Shown here: positions 1 to 8,745 of the stretch, piece after piece
Numbering within the stretch: the first letter of the stretch is position 1
Layout: each line of letters begins with the position of its first letter
Source of the DNA: JAICTV01 sp035634055
GTDB lineage: Bacteria > Planctomycetota > Phycisphaerae > Tepidisphaerales > Tepidisphaeraceae
Direction: 5' to 3'
DNA: 39,158 nucleotides
Assembly: GCA_035634055.1 (NCBI GenBank)
Contig: DASQDR010000007.1
Span: 1 to 39,158, forward strand
Position numbers and translations under genes: made by a program
Notes under the pieces: generated by a model
Database searches by the model: none
Told to the model about the DNA's origin: nothing
The model's input: the letters and a program-made list of their open reading frames with translations, nothing else

Positions 1-1527
1 GCGGCGGCGCGGCCGACGCTGCTGATCATCTACCTGCTGCCCAACGGAAACACCATCGAGATGACGATGGGGGCCCGGCTGCAACCGGGAATGGATTGGC
101 ACTACGACATCCAGCACATCGAGGCGCAGGCGCGCAAGCTCCGGCAGATCGATCCCGCGCGAAACGTCGTTGTCGCTTACGTCGAAGCCAGCCAGTTGAG
201 CTGGCCGGCGTGGCGGAAGGAGAAGGGCCAGGCCAGCGGCCGCGCCATCCGCGCGATCATCCAAGGCATCTCCAGCCGCGTCGGCGGCACCGATCCGCGC
301 ATCGCGCTCGTGGCGCACAGCGGCGGAGGGAGCTTCATCTTCGGCTACATCAACGGCGGCGACACCATCGGCGACAACATCGAGCGGATCGTCTGGATCG
401 ACGCAAACTACGCCTACGACGACGGCGAGCGCCACGGCGACAAGCTCCTCGCCTGGCTCAAGGGGGGCGCGCGGCGGCACCTGCTCGTGATGGCGTACGA
501 CGATCGCGACGTCACGCTCAACGGGAAGAAGATCGTCAGCGCCACCGGCGGCACGCATTACCGCTCGCACAAGATGATCGACCGGTTGCGCGACGAGGCG
601 AAGCTGGTCGGGTCCAAGAGCGGGGCGTTCGAAGAGTTCACCGGCATGAGCGGGCAGGTGCGCTTTCTGATCCACGCCAACCCGGAGCGCAAGATCCTGC
701 ACACGGTGCTGGTCGAGCGCAACGGCCTGCTCGAAGCGCTGGCGTGGAACACGGCGCTGGATGGCAAGTGGGGCGGCTATTTCTGGGGCGAGCGGGCCTA
801 TTCCGACCTCATCCCGCCGCGCGCCTGCGGCGTGTTGGGCGGGAGGCGCTGGCTCGAACTTCACGCCGCTTCCGCCCTCGAGCAGCGCGAGGCCGCCGCG
901 ATCGACGCGGTGAAGCAGGGGAACGTTCCGCAGTTCCTGCGCAAGTTCGTGGAGGTTCGCGTGCGGGCCGGCGGCCATGAGTGCGCGTACCAGGTGATGC
1001 CGGATTGCTTCGCGATCGGCAGCGACGACGACTTCGTGCGCATGCCGCTGACGCCGCGGACGGCGATGAAGATCGCCGCAGCGATGGGTTGCACGTTGCC
1101 GACGCGCAAGATGGTCGACGACATCCACGCCGTCGCGGCCGTGCGGCTTGAACCGAAGCCGATGACGGAGCGGCGCGAGTCGCCCGGGACGTTCATCGAG
1201 CACGACGTCATCATCGAGCGGCAGCGCGCGGGCAGGCCGCTGGGCGAGCTGGTGGCGGGGCACAAGAAGGATGTGGTGATCTCGAACCGGCTCAAGGAAA
1301 AGCCCAACAAGGTCGCGATCTACGGCTGGCACCAGCGCGACGGCAAGCCGATCCAGCCGCTCTACGTCGGCCACGCCGAGCGCTACGTCGACTACAGCCA
1401 CGGTGTGCGGCTGGTGAACCAGCGGTGCACGGTGGACGGGAAGGAAACGACGATCGAGGCGGTGCTGCGCGACCCCGAGCTGTGCAAGCTGCTGAGCGAT
1501 GAGGGGACGATCGAGGCGGGGTACTGA
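1..1527 (+). CDS. Alpha/beta-hydrolase-like protein, 5' truncated
   Basis: The reading frame is open from base 1, so the true start lies upstream of the window; an internal ATG at 61 is probably not the start, because the upstream residues (PTLLIIYLLPNG) look like a first core beta strand. A nucleophile-elbow-like motif AHSGGG follows a hydrophobic strand (RIALVAHSGGG, about base 315), as in serine alpha/beta hydrolases. Possible acid and base partners are the D in AYDDRDV and the H in GTHYRSH, in the right order for a Ser-Asp-His triad. The C-terminal half (about 850-1527) has no fold I recognise. It converges on purC, with hairpins between them. Substrate unknown. The family call is inference from the motif order alone. 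Confidence 0.6.
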   Translation, partial: AAARPTLLIIYLLPNGNTIEMTMGARLQPGMDWHYDIQHIEAQARKLRQIDPARNVVVAYVEASQLSWPAWRKEKGQASGRAIRAIIQGISSRVGGTDPRIALVAHSGGGSFIFGYINGGDTIGDNIERIVWIDANYAYDDGERHGDKLLAWLKGGARRHLLVMAYDDRDVTLNGKKIVSATGGTHYRSHKMIDRLRDEAKLVGSKSGAFEEFTGMSGQVRFLIHANPERKILHTVLVERNGLLEALAWNTALDGKWGGYFWGERAYSDLIPPRACGVLGGRRWLELHAASALEQREAAAIDAVKQGNVPQFLRKFVEVRVRAGGHECAYQVMPDCFAIGSDDDFVRMPLTPRTAMKIAAAMGCTLPTRKMVDDIHAVAAVRLEPKPMTERRESPGTFIEHDVIIERQRAGRPLGELVAGHKKDVVISNRLKEKPNKVAIYGWHQRDGKPIQPLYVGHAERYVDYSHGVRLVNQRCTVDGKETTIEAVLRDPELCKLLSDEGTIEAGY

Positions 1528-1561
1528 TACGAACGAGGAAAGCGCACCGGGCGACGCCGCA

Positions 1562-1583
1562 GGGGCGACACTTGTGTCGCCCT
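1562..1583. repeat. Perfect palindrome between convergent genes
   Basis: GGGCGACAC at 1563-1571 and its exact complement at 1574-1582 are separated by TT. With the palindrome at 1601-1620 it fills the gap between the hydrolase-like gene and purC. Neither has a clear T-run, so a terminator role is possible but not shown. Confidence 0.5.
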
Positions 1584-1600
1584 CTGCCGACCACAAGAGA

Positions 1601-1620
1601 GGGCGAGGCAAACCTCGCCC
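1601..1620. terminator. Hairpin between convergent genes
   Basis: GGGCGAGG, loop CAAA, CCTCGCCC: a perfect 8-bp GC stem with a 4-base loop, downstream of the stop at 1527 and of purC on the other strand. There is no poly-T tail, so this could be a factor-dependent terminator or an interspersed palindromic element. Confidence 0.4.
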
Positions 1621-1676
1621 CTACTGCGAGGGCCATTCCGGATCCCTATGAGTGACCCGGTGAATGCATCCGTGGC

Positions 1677-1693
1677 ACGGGCCGCTGGCCCGT
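1677..1693. repeat. GTGGCACGGGC-type palindrome downstream of purC
   Basis: ACGGGCC-GCT-GGCCCGT forms a 7-bp stem just past the purC stop. The left flank reads GTGGCACGGGC, the same word that begins the larger inverted repeat at 9198-9258, so both may belong to one interspersed palindrome family. Confidence 0.45.
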
Positions 1694-1709
1694 CTTCCGG
1701 CGGCGTGGA

Positions 1710-2600
1710 TTACCCGGCGAACGCCGTCCCCGTAAGCCGCTCGTACGCCTCCAGGTACCTTGCGCGCGTCCCCTCGACCACCTCCGCCGGCAACGGCGGG
1801 GCGGGCGGGGTCTTGTCCCACGGTTGGCGGTCGAGCCAGTTGCGGACGAACTGCTTGTCAAAGCTTTCCTGCTCGCGGCCGGGCTGGTAGCGGTCGGCGG
1901 GCCAGAAGCGCGAGGAGTCGGGCGTGAGGACCTCATCGACGAGGATCAGCCGCCCGTCGGGCAGGCGGCCGAACTCGAACTTGGTGTCGGCGATGATGAT
2001 CCCGCGCGTGGCGGCGTAGTCGGCGGCGCGGCGGTAAAGGTCGAGCGTGCGGTCGCGCAGTTCGGCGGCCAGGTCCGCGCCCACCAGCCGCACCGTCTCG
2101 TCGAACGAGATGTTGATGTCGTGCCCGGCCGCTTCCTTCGTCGCCGGCGAGAAGAGCGCGTGCGGGAGCTTGTCGCAGAGCCGCAGCCCCGGCGGCATCG
2201 GCAGCCCGGCGACCGTGCCGCGCTGCTGGTATTCCTTCCACCCCGAGCCCGCGACGTACCCGCGCGCCACGCACTCGATCGGGACCACGTCGGCCTTGCT
2301 CACCAGCATCGACCGCCCCTCGAGCTGCTCGGCAAAGAGGTGCAGCTCGCGCGGGTAGTCGGCCACGTCGGTCGCGATCAGGTGGTTCTCGAACGCCTCG
2401 CGGAACTTGCCAAACCAGAACAGGCTGAGGGCCGTCAGAAGCTTGCCCTTGTCCGGGATGCCGTTGGGCATGACGCAGTCGAACGCGCTGATCCGGTCGG
2501 TGGCGACGATGAGGAGTTGATCCCCGAGGTCGTACACGTCGCGGACCTTCCCGCGCCGCACGGGGAAAGGCAGCGAGGTGGTCATGAGGGCGCCGGCCAT
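1710..2600 (-). CDS. purC: Phosphoribosylaminoimidazole-succinocarboxamide synthase (SAICAR synthetase)
   Basis: PurC joins aspartate to CAIR with ATP to give SAICAR in de novo purine synthesis, in the cytosol. Family signatures are clear: RRGKVRDVYDLG near the N terminus (nucleotide-binding strand), ATDRISAFDCVMPNGIPDKG, the CAIR/Asp-site region VECVARGY-like (IECVARGYVAGSGWKEY), and IIADTKFEFG with LVDEVLTPDSSRFW. At 296 residues it matches the longer bacterial/yeast-like class. I chose the ATG at 2600 because a TACTGT hexamer lies exactly 7 bases upstream, the spacing also seen at uvrB and vapB; ATG at 2585 and an upstream ATG at 2672 are alternatives. No ribosome binding site is visible. 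It stands alone, convergent with the upstream gene and divergent from the GH10-like gene. Confidence 0.95.
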   Translation of the reverse strand: MAGALMTTSLPFPVRRGKVRDVYDLGDQLLIVATDRISAFDCVMPNGIPDKGKLLTALSLFWFGKFREAFENHLIATDVADYPRELHLFAEQLEGRSMLVSKADVVPIECVARGYVAGSGWKEYQQRGTVAGLPMPPGLRLCDKLPHALFSPATKEAAGHDINISFDETVRLVGADLAAELRDRTLDLYRRAADYAATRGIIIADTKFEFGRLPDGRLILVDEVLTPDSSRFWPADRYQPGREQESFDKQFVRNWLDRQPWDKTPPAPPLPAEVVEGTRARYLEAYERLTGTAFAG

Positions 2601-2607
2601 GCCGCGA

Positions 2608-2635
2608 ACAGTACGCGCAGCCCACCGGATCGCAA
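2608..2635 (-). promoter_or_regulatory. Candidate leaderless promoter of purC
   Basis: On the minus strand TTGCGA (2630-2635) is followed after 16 bases by TACTGT (2608-2613), then 7 bases, then the ATG at 2600. This spacing would start transcription at or next to the A of ATG. The -10 match is only of the TANNNT type, so this is inference. Confidence 0.4.
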
Positions 2636-2711
2636 CGCGCGGCGGAAAGGGAATGATTCTCCGCTCCCCCATCAGCGGCCAACGTTCTTGAGCGCTGCGG
2701 CCGCGCCGGAT

Positions 2712-2739
2712 TTGTGCGACCGGGGGAGTCTGTTAAGAT
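2712..2739 (+). promoter_or_regulatory. Candidate promoter of the GH10-like gene
   Basis: TTGTGC (2712-2717), 16 bases, TAAGAT (2734-2739). The start codon used is at 2809, leaving a leader of about 60 bases. The leader contains a small hairpin: CCCGCAG at 2771-2777 pairs with CTGCGGG at 2786-2792. Confidence 0.35.
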
Positions 2740-2808
2740 GCGCGGCCGCGTCGGGGACGAGTGTGTGTTTCCCGCAGGGCCGCCGCTGCGGGCGAAGCGT
2801 TGCCTCCT

Positions 2809-4326
2809 ATGACCATCAAGTTTGAGATCTATCGCGACGGCAACCGCGTTGCGAACTTCTCGCCCGTCGGGGCCATCGCGATCGGACCGGAGAGCGTGCC
2901 GATCCCGGGGGACGTCGCGTTCCGCGACGGGCTGCTGGTCTGCGACAAGACCGACGACCACGCCACCGCCGTCGGGCTGATGTGGGATTGCGGCCCGGTC
3001 GGCGCCTACCACGTCGAGACCACCCGCCTGCCGCCGCGCGACAAGCCTTACAACCTCAACGTCGAGCTGGCGCGCTTCCGGCTGATGCGCATCGTGCAGA
3101 AGCAGGAGGACTGGAACCTGTTCGACTTCCCGCGGGCCGAGCGGTTCACGCAGATGTTCCACGAGGCGCAGTCGCTGTTCGCCGACGCGCTGGGCAAGCT
3201 GGACACCCCCGGCGACGCCGCCCGGCTGGCGGACCAGTCGCTGGCGCTGTCGGTCGAGCTGTCAGAGCAACTGGCGCTGTTTCACGGCGAGCTTTTGCTC
3301 AACCGCCGCCGGGCAAGCAGCTCGTTCGTCAAGCACGTGGTCGGCTGCCGCGTCAACTCGGAGGTGCAGAACCAGAAGTACAAGGACACCCTGGCCGAGA
3401 GCTTCGACTACGCGGTGCTGCCGATGACGTGGAAGCAGCTCCAGCCGGAGGAAGGCTCGTTCAACACCGAGCCGGTGGACGACTGGGTGGAGATGCTCGC
3501 CCGCAAGCGCATCCCGATCATCGCCGGCCCGCTCATCAGCCTGGACGAGGGGGGCGTGCCGGACTGGATGTTCATCTGGGAACACGACTTCGACACCCTG
3601 CGGGAAATGGCCTACGAATTCGTGCAGAAGGTGGTGCAGCGCTACCGCCGGGCGGTCAGCGCGTGGAACGTCGTCTCCGGGCTGCACGCGGGCGCGGCGT
3701 TCAGCCTCAGCTTCGAGCAGATCATCGAGCTGACGCGGATGCTGGTGGCGCAGGTGAAGACGCTGCTGCCCAACGCGAAAACGCTGGTGTCGATCACGCA
3801 GCCGTTCGGCGAGTACCACGCGCGGGCGGGCGTCGGCGTGCCGCCGATGCTCTACGCCGAGATGGTCGCGCAGGCGGGCGTGAACTTCGAAGCCTTCGGG
3901 CTCGAGGTGCAGATGGGCGTGCCGCAGCCGGGCAAGTTCACGCGCGACTTGTTCCAGCTCAGTTGCCTGCTGGACAAGTTCTCCACGCTGGGCCGGCCGG
4001 TCTACCTGACGGCGGTGTGCGCGCCGTCGCGCAACACGCCCGACCCCGGCGACGAATCCGACGGCCGGCTTGATCCCGCGCAGGGCGGGCGCTGGCACAA
4101 GCCGTGGGACCCGCAGCTCCAGGCGGACTGGGTGGACGCGGTTTACAAGCTCGCGTTCAGCAAGCCGTACGTGGAATCCGTCGCCTGGGGCAACCTGGCG
4201 GACCTGAGCCACACCATCCCCGGCGGCGGGCTGCTGGACGACATGCTCCAGCCCAAGCCGTCGCACGTGCGGCTCCAGGATCTGCGCGAAAAGCTCCACC
4301 AGTGGCACGTGAAGAAGAGCACGTGA
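2809..4326 (+). CDS. GH10-fold protein lacking both catalytic glutamates
   Basis: 505 residues. After a roughly 180-residue N-terminal region the sequence follows the glycoside hydrolase family 10 TIM barrel: FDYAVLPMTWKQLQPEEGSF matches the GH10 strand with the conserved W and EPE-G-F pattern. The WDVVNE block, which carries the acid/base Glu, reads WNVVSG (residues 286-291). The TELD block, which carries the nucleophile Glu, reads PVYLTAVCA with Ala402. Both catalytic glutamates are therefore absent, which argues against xylanase activity and for a carbohydrate-binding or structural role. No signal peptide is visible. ATG 2809 is preferred over an in-frame GTG at 2761, although no good ribosome binding site precedes it. 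The comEA-like gene begins 13 bases after its stop, probably in the same transcript. Confidence 0.7.
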   Translation: MTIKFEIYRDGNRVANFSPVGAIAIGPESVPIPGDVAFRDGLLVCDKTDDHATAVGLMWDCGPVGAYHVETTRLPPRDKPYNLNVELARFRLMRIVQKQEDWNLFDFPRAERFTQMFHEAQSLFADALGKLDTPGDAARLADQSLALSVELSEQLALFHGELLLNRRRASSSFVKHVVGCRVNSEVQNQKYKDTLAESFDYAVLPMTWKQLQPEEGSFNTEPVDDWVEMLARKRIPIIAGPLISLDEGGVPDWMFIWEHDFDTLREMAYEFVQKVVQRYRRAVSAWNVVSGLHAGAAFSLSFEQIIELTRMLVAQVKTLLPNAKTLVSITQPFGEYHARAGVGVPPMLYAEMVAQAGVNFEAFGLEVQMGVPQPGKFTRDLFQLSCLLDKFSTLGRPVYLTAVCAPSRNTPDPGDESDGRLDPAQGGRWHKPWDPQLQADWVDAVYKLAFSKPYVESVAWGNLADLSHTIPGGGLLDDMLQPKPSHVRLQDLREKLHQWHVKKST

Positions 4327-4339
4327 GGCGCGACGCGCG

Positions 4340-4780
4340 ATGCGGACGGATGCGAGCATCCACGCCCGCCTGCTGACGCCGTCGCGGCGGGGCGTGCTGG
4401 CGGCGTTCGTGGTGTTGCTGTCGCTCACCCTGTCCGTCCGCCTGCTGATCCGCTCCAGCTACATCCCCGATCCGCCGCCGGCGCGCTCGCCGAAGTACGA
4501 TGAGCTGGCCGACCGGCTTGATCCCAACACGGCGTCCGCCGTCGAGTTGAGCGTCCTGCCGCAGTTGGGCGAGAAGCGCGCCCGCGAGATCGTCTTGTAC
4601 CGCGACCAGTTTCGCGCCGACCGCCGTGGCGAGGTCGCCTTCCGAACGGCCGATGACTTGCTCAAGGTCCGCGGCATCGGCGTGGCGATGCTGGCGACCG
4701 TCCGGCCGCACCTGATGTTCCCCGCCACGACGCCCACCTCCGCTCCCGTCCCCGCTCCCGGTACGCCGGGAGAGCGATAG
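4340..4780 (+). CDS. comEA: ComEA-like helix-hairpin-helix membrane protein
   Basis: 146 residues. One transmembrane segment at about 18-38 (GVLAAFVVLLSLTLSVRLL) is followed by two helix-hairpin-helix motifs: LDPNTASAVELSVLPQLGEK at about 60-79 and LLKVRGIGVAMLATVRPHL at about 107-125. ComEA proteins bind incoming double-stranded DNA outside the membrane during natural transformation. The first motif has the usual NTAS-ELxxLPxLGEKRAxxI pattern. The Pro/Thr-rich tail is low complexity. It lies 13 bases after the GH10-like gene. comEC and comF are not in the window, but the pilus operon from 9294 could supply the uptake fibre. A general HhH protein not involved in competence is the alternative. 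Confidence 0.75.
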   Translation: MRTDASIHARLLTPSRRGVLAAFVVLLSLTLSVRLLIRSSYIPDPPPARSPKYDELADRLDPNTASAVELSVLPQLGEKRAREIVLYRDQFRADRRGEVAFRTADDLLKVRGIGVAMLATVRPHLMFPATTPTSAPVPAPGTPGER

Positions 4781-4794
4781 GGTGAGGGCATGGC

Positions 4795-4872
4795 GCTTGA
4801 GGATTGACGTTGGAACTTGAACGGCGCGCCGCGGTCACCGCCGTCTCAAGTTCCAATCGTCAATCCTCAAGC
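4795..4872. repeat. Long hairpin between comEA-like gene and uvrB
   Basis: The left arm 4795-4820 pairs with 4846-4872 over 26 positions, with one bulged T. After a bulged C the stem continues with ACGGCG (4821-4826) and CGCCGT (4839-4844). In total about 32 base pairs close over a 12-base loop. It may end the upstream transcript; there is no T-run. Its words (GGATTGACG, GGAACTTGA) resemble a short dispersed repeat. Confidence 0.75.
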
Positions 4873-4881
4873 TCGGGGCCC

Positions 4882-4887
4882 TATAAT
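4882..4887 (+). promoter_or_regulatory. Perfect -10 box 7 bases before uvrB
   Basis: TATAAT at 4882-4887 ends 7 bases before the ATG at 4895, and no ribosome binding site fits between. This is the layout of a leaderless mRNA. No good -35 box is visible; the area upstream is the long hairpin. Confidence 0.55.
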
Positions 4888-4894
4888 CCGCCCT

Positions 4895-6976
<2,082 letters not shown>

Positions 6977-6980
6977 GAAC

Positions 6981-7009
6981 TCGACCCTACACATGAGCTT
7001 GTGTAAGAT
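6981..7009 (+). promoter_or_regulatory. vapBC promoter with overlapping palindrome
   Basis: TCGACC (6981-6986), 17 bases, TAAGAT (7004-7009), then 7 bases to the antitoxin ATG at 7017. An inverted repeat TACAC (6988-6992) / GTGTA (7001-7005) overlaps the -10 box. Antitoxins of this class usually repress their own promoter through such palindromes, so it is a candidate VapB operator. Confidence 0.5.
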
Positions 7010-7016
7010 GGGGCGC

Positions 7017-7217
7017 ATGGCGACGAACCTCCAGATTGACGACAAGCTCCTCGTGAAGGCAAAGCGGGTCGGCGGGCACCGCACGAAGAAGGAGACGGTC
7101 AACGCTGCCCTGGCGGAGTACGTTCAGCGGCGCGAGCAGGCGCGGATCGTCGAAGCCTTCGGTACGGTCGATTTCGATCCCGGCTATGACTTCAAGAAGC
7201 AGCGGAACCGGCGGTGA
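7017..7217 (+). CDS. vapB: VapB-family antitoxin
   Basis: 66 residues. The N terminus MATNLQIDDKLLVKAKRVGG with TKKETVNAALAEYVQRREQ is the ribbon-helix-helix pattern of the VapB antitoxins that pair with PIN toxins. The C-terminal part (DFDPGYDFKKQRNRR) is the likely toxin-binding tail. ATG 7017 is chosen because the family pattern begins there and a TAAGAT box lies 7 bases upstream; ATGs at 6993 and 7008 overlap the promoter elements. The stop overlaps the toxin start (GTGA), typical of coupled translation. Confidence 0.85.
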   Translation: MATNLQIDDKLLVKAKRVGGHRTKKETVNAALAEYVQRREQARIVEAFGTVDFDPGYDFKKQRNRR

Positions 7218-7612
7218 AGGTCATCGTCGATTCCTCGATCTGGTCCGCGGTCCTTCGCAAAGCGGCGGTGGACCCGCGCGTCGCGGAGGTGGTCGGTGAC
7301 CTGAGCCGGCGCGGGCGGGTGGAACTCCTGGGGGCGATCCGACAGGAGGTGCTTTCCGGCATACGTGACGGCAAGCAGTTCCAGTTCATCCGCGAGCGGC
7401 TCGCCGCGTTTCCCGACCTCGCCCTCGCCCGCGAGGACCACGAGACCGCCGCGGCCATGTTCAATCGCTGTCGCGCCCGCGGCGTGCAGGGCTCGAACAC
7501 CGACTTCCTCATCTGCGCGGCTGCCGTCCGCCGTGACTTCCTCGTTTTCACCGCCGATGCCGACTTCTCCCGCTACGCGAAGATCGTCCGCGTGAAGCTG
7601 TTCCGGGATTAG
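7214..7612 (+). CDS. vapC: VapC-family PIN-domain toxin (RNase)
   Basis: 132 residues, one PIN domain. The metal-binding acidic residues of the family are visible: D6 in VIVDSSIWS, E45 in IRQEVLSG, D96 in SNTDFLICAAA, and D114/D116 in FTADADF. VapC toxins cleave RNA, often tRNA or rRNA, and are held inactive by VapB. The gene starts with GTG at 7214, overlapping the antitoxin stop. All catalytic positions look intact. A bare PIN RNase outside a toxin-antitoxin pair is unlikely given the overlap. Confidence 0.88.
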   Translation: MKVIVDSSIWSAVLRKAAVDPRVAEVVGDLSRRGRVELLGAIRQEVLSGIRDGKQFQFIRERLAAFPDLALAREDHETAAAMFNRCRARGVQGSNTDFLICAAAVRRDFLVFTADADFSRYAKIVRVKLFRD

Positions 7613-7657
7613 TGCACAACAGCGCGTTTACGGCCCCGCGCGGCGTCCGGGCGAGGG

Positions 7658-7676
7658 TATAATGCCTCACGGAGGA
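7658..7676 (+). promoter_or_regulatory. nadC -10 box and Shine-Dalgarno
   Basis: TATAAT at 7658-7663 and GGAGGA at 7671-7676, the latter 8 bases before ATG 7685. Unlike uvrB and vapB, this gene has a short leader with a normal ribosome binding site. No convincing -35 box at 16-18 bases. Confidence 0.55.
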
Positions 7677-7684
7677 CGAACGCG

Positions 7685-8578
7685 ATGTTTCCGTTTCCCC
7701 CAATCGAGGAACTCAAGGATCTCATCCAGCTCGCGCGCCGTGAGGACCTGCGCGGCGACGACGTCACCAGCCGGTTGATGTTCGACGAGAGCGCGATCGG
7801 CGTCGGGACGGTGTTGCAGAAGGGCGTGGGGATCGTCTGCGGGCTGCCGATGGTCGAGATGATCTGCCGGGCGTACGACGAGCGGCTGCGGGTCGAGCAG
7901 ATCCCCGGCTTCCACATGGAGATCATCGAGGGTCGGTTCAGCGACGCGCGGACCACCCCGCTGCTGCGCGTGCGCGGGCCGGTGCGCTCGCTGCTGACGG
8001 CCGAGCGCGTGATCCTCAACTTCCTCCAGCACCTCTCGGGCGTGGCGACGTTAACCAATCGCTTCGTGAAGCGGGTCGAGGGGACGCGGGCCAAGATCTA
8101 CGACACGCGCAAGACCGCCCCGGGCTTCCGCCTGCTCGACAAGTACGCCGTGCGCTGCGGCGGGGGTTTCAACCACCGCATCGGGCTGTACGACGGCGTG
8201 CTGGTGAAGGACAACCACCTCGAGCACGTCCCGCCGAGGGACCTGGCCAACTTCCTCTCCGGCATCGTCGCGCGCAGCCGCGCCGAGGACGCCAAGCGGC
8301 TGGTCGAGGTGGAGGTGGACACCCTCGATCAGTTGCGCGAGGCGATGAAGGTCGACGGGATCGACGTAATCCTGCTGGACAACATGGACTGCCCCAAGAT
8401 GCAGCAGGCCGTCGAGCTGCGCGACCGCAGCGGGAAGAAGACCGAGCTGGAAGCGTCCGGCGGCGTGACGCTGGAGACGGTCCGGTCCATCGCCCTGACC
8501 GGCGTCGAGCGCATCGCCGTCGGCGCCATCACGCACTCGGCCCCCGCGCTGGACATCGGTCTGGACATCGAGGCGTAG
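7685..8578 (+). CDS. nadC: Nicotinate-nucleotide pyrophosphorylase (quinolinate phosphoribosyltransferase)
   Basis: NadC converts quinolinate and PRPP to nicotinate mononucleotide, CO2 and PPi in de novo NAD synthesis. 297 residues, normal length. Signatures: ARREDLRGDDVTS near the N terminus, ERVILNFLQHLSGVATLT, the substrate-site block YDTRKTAPGFRLLDKYAVR followed by CGGGFNHR, KDNHLE, VEVEVDTLDQ, ILLDNMD, LEASGGV and the C-terminal VGAITHSAPALDIGLD. The start is supported by GGAGGA 8 bases upstream. The last 15 bases, including the stop codon, form the first unit of a 21-bp tandem repeat that runs past the gene. No other NAD genes are nearby. Confidence 0.96.
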   Translation: MFPFPPIEELKDLIQLARREDLRGDDVTSRLMFDESAIGVGTVLQKGVGIVCGLPMVEMICRAYDERLRVEQIPGFHMEIIEGRFSDARTTPLLRVRGPVRSLLTAERVILNFLQHLSGVATLTNRFVKRVEGTRAKIYDTRKTAPGFRLLDKYAVRCGGGFNHRIGLYDGVLVKDNHLEHVPPRDLANFLSGIVARSRAEDAKRLVEVEVDTLDQLREAMKVDGIDVILLDNMDCPKMQQAVELRDRSGKKTELEASGGVTLETVRSIALTGVERIAVGAITHSAPALDIGLDIEA

Positions 8579-8647
8579 CCGACGGACATCCGCGCGTAGT
8601 CGACGGACATCCGCGCGAAGCAGGCCGGCATCGAGGCGTAGAGGCCC
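8564..8647 (+). repeat. Four 21-bp tandem units across the nadC stop codon
   Basis: Units at 8564-8584, 8585-8605, 8606-8626 and 8627-8647 each begin GACATC (GGCATC in the last) and continue with GAGGCG or CGCGCG. Units 1, 2 and 4 then have TAG, unit 3 AAG. The period is 7 codons, so unit boundaries stay in the nadC frame. It looks like a local duplication of the gene's 3' end that has since diverged. Confidence 0.75.
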
Positions 8648-8716
8648 GGTCACGTGGCCGCCTCGTCATCTCCCCCATCCGTTATCGGACAGCTTCTCCC
8701 CATTCCTTTCCCCCGT

Positions 8717-8745
8717 TTGACGCCGCCGCGGGCGAATCGTAAATC
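8717..8745 (+). promoter_or_regulatory. Candidate promoter of the pilus operon
   Basis: TTGACG (8717-8722), 17 bases, TAAATC (8740-8745). It is the best sigma-70-like match in the gap before the first pilin. If used, transcription would begin near 8752 and leave a leader of about 540 bases. The -10 match is only partial. Confidence 0.35.

Noticed and set aside
8564..8647. CRISPR array
   Set aside because: The 21-bp units are directly adjacent without spacers and overlap the nadC coding end.
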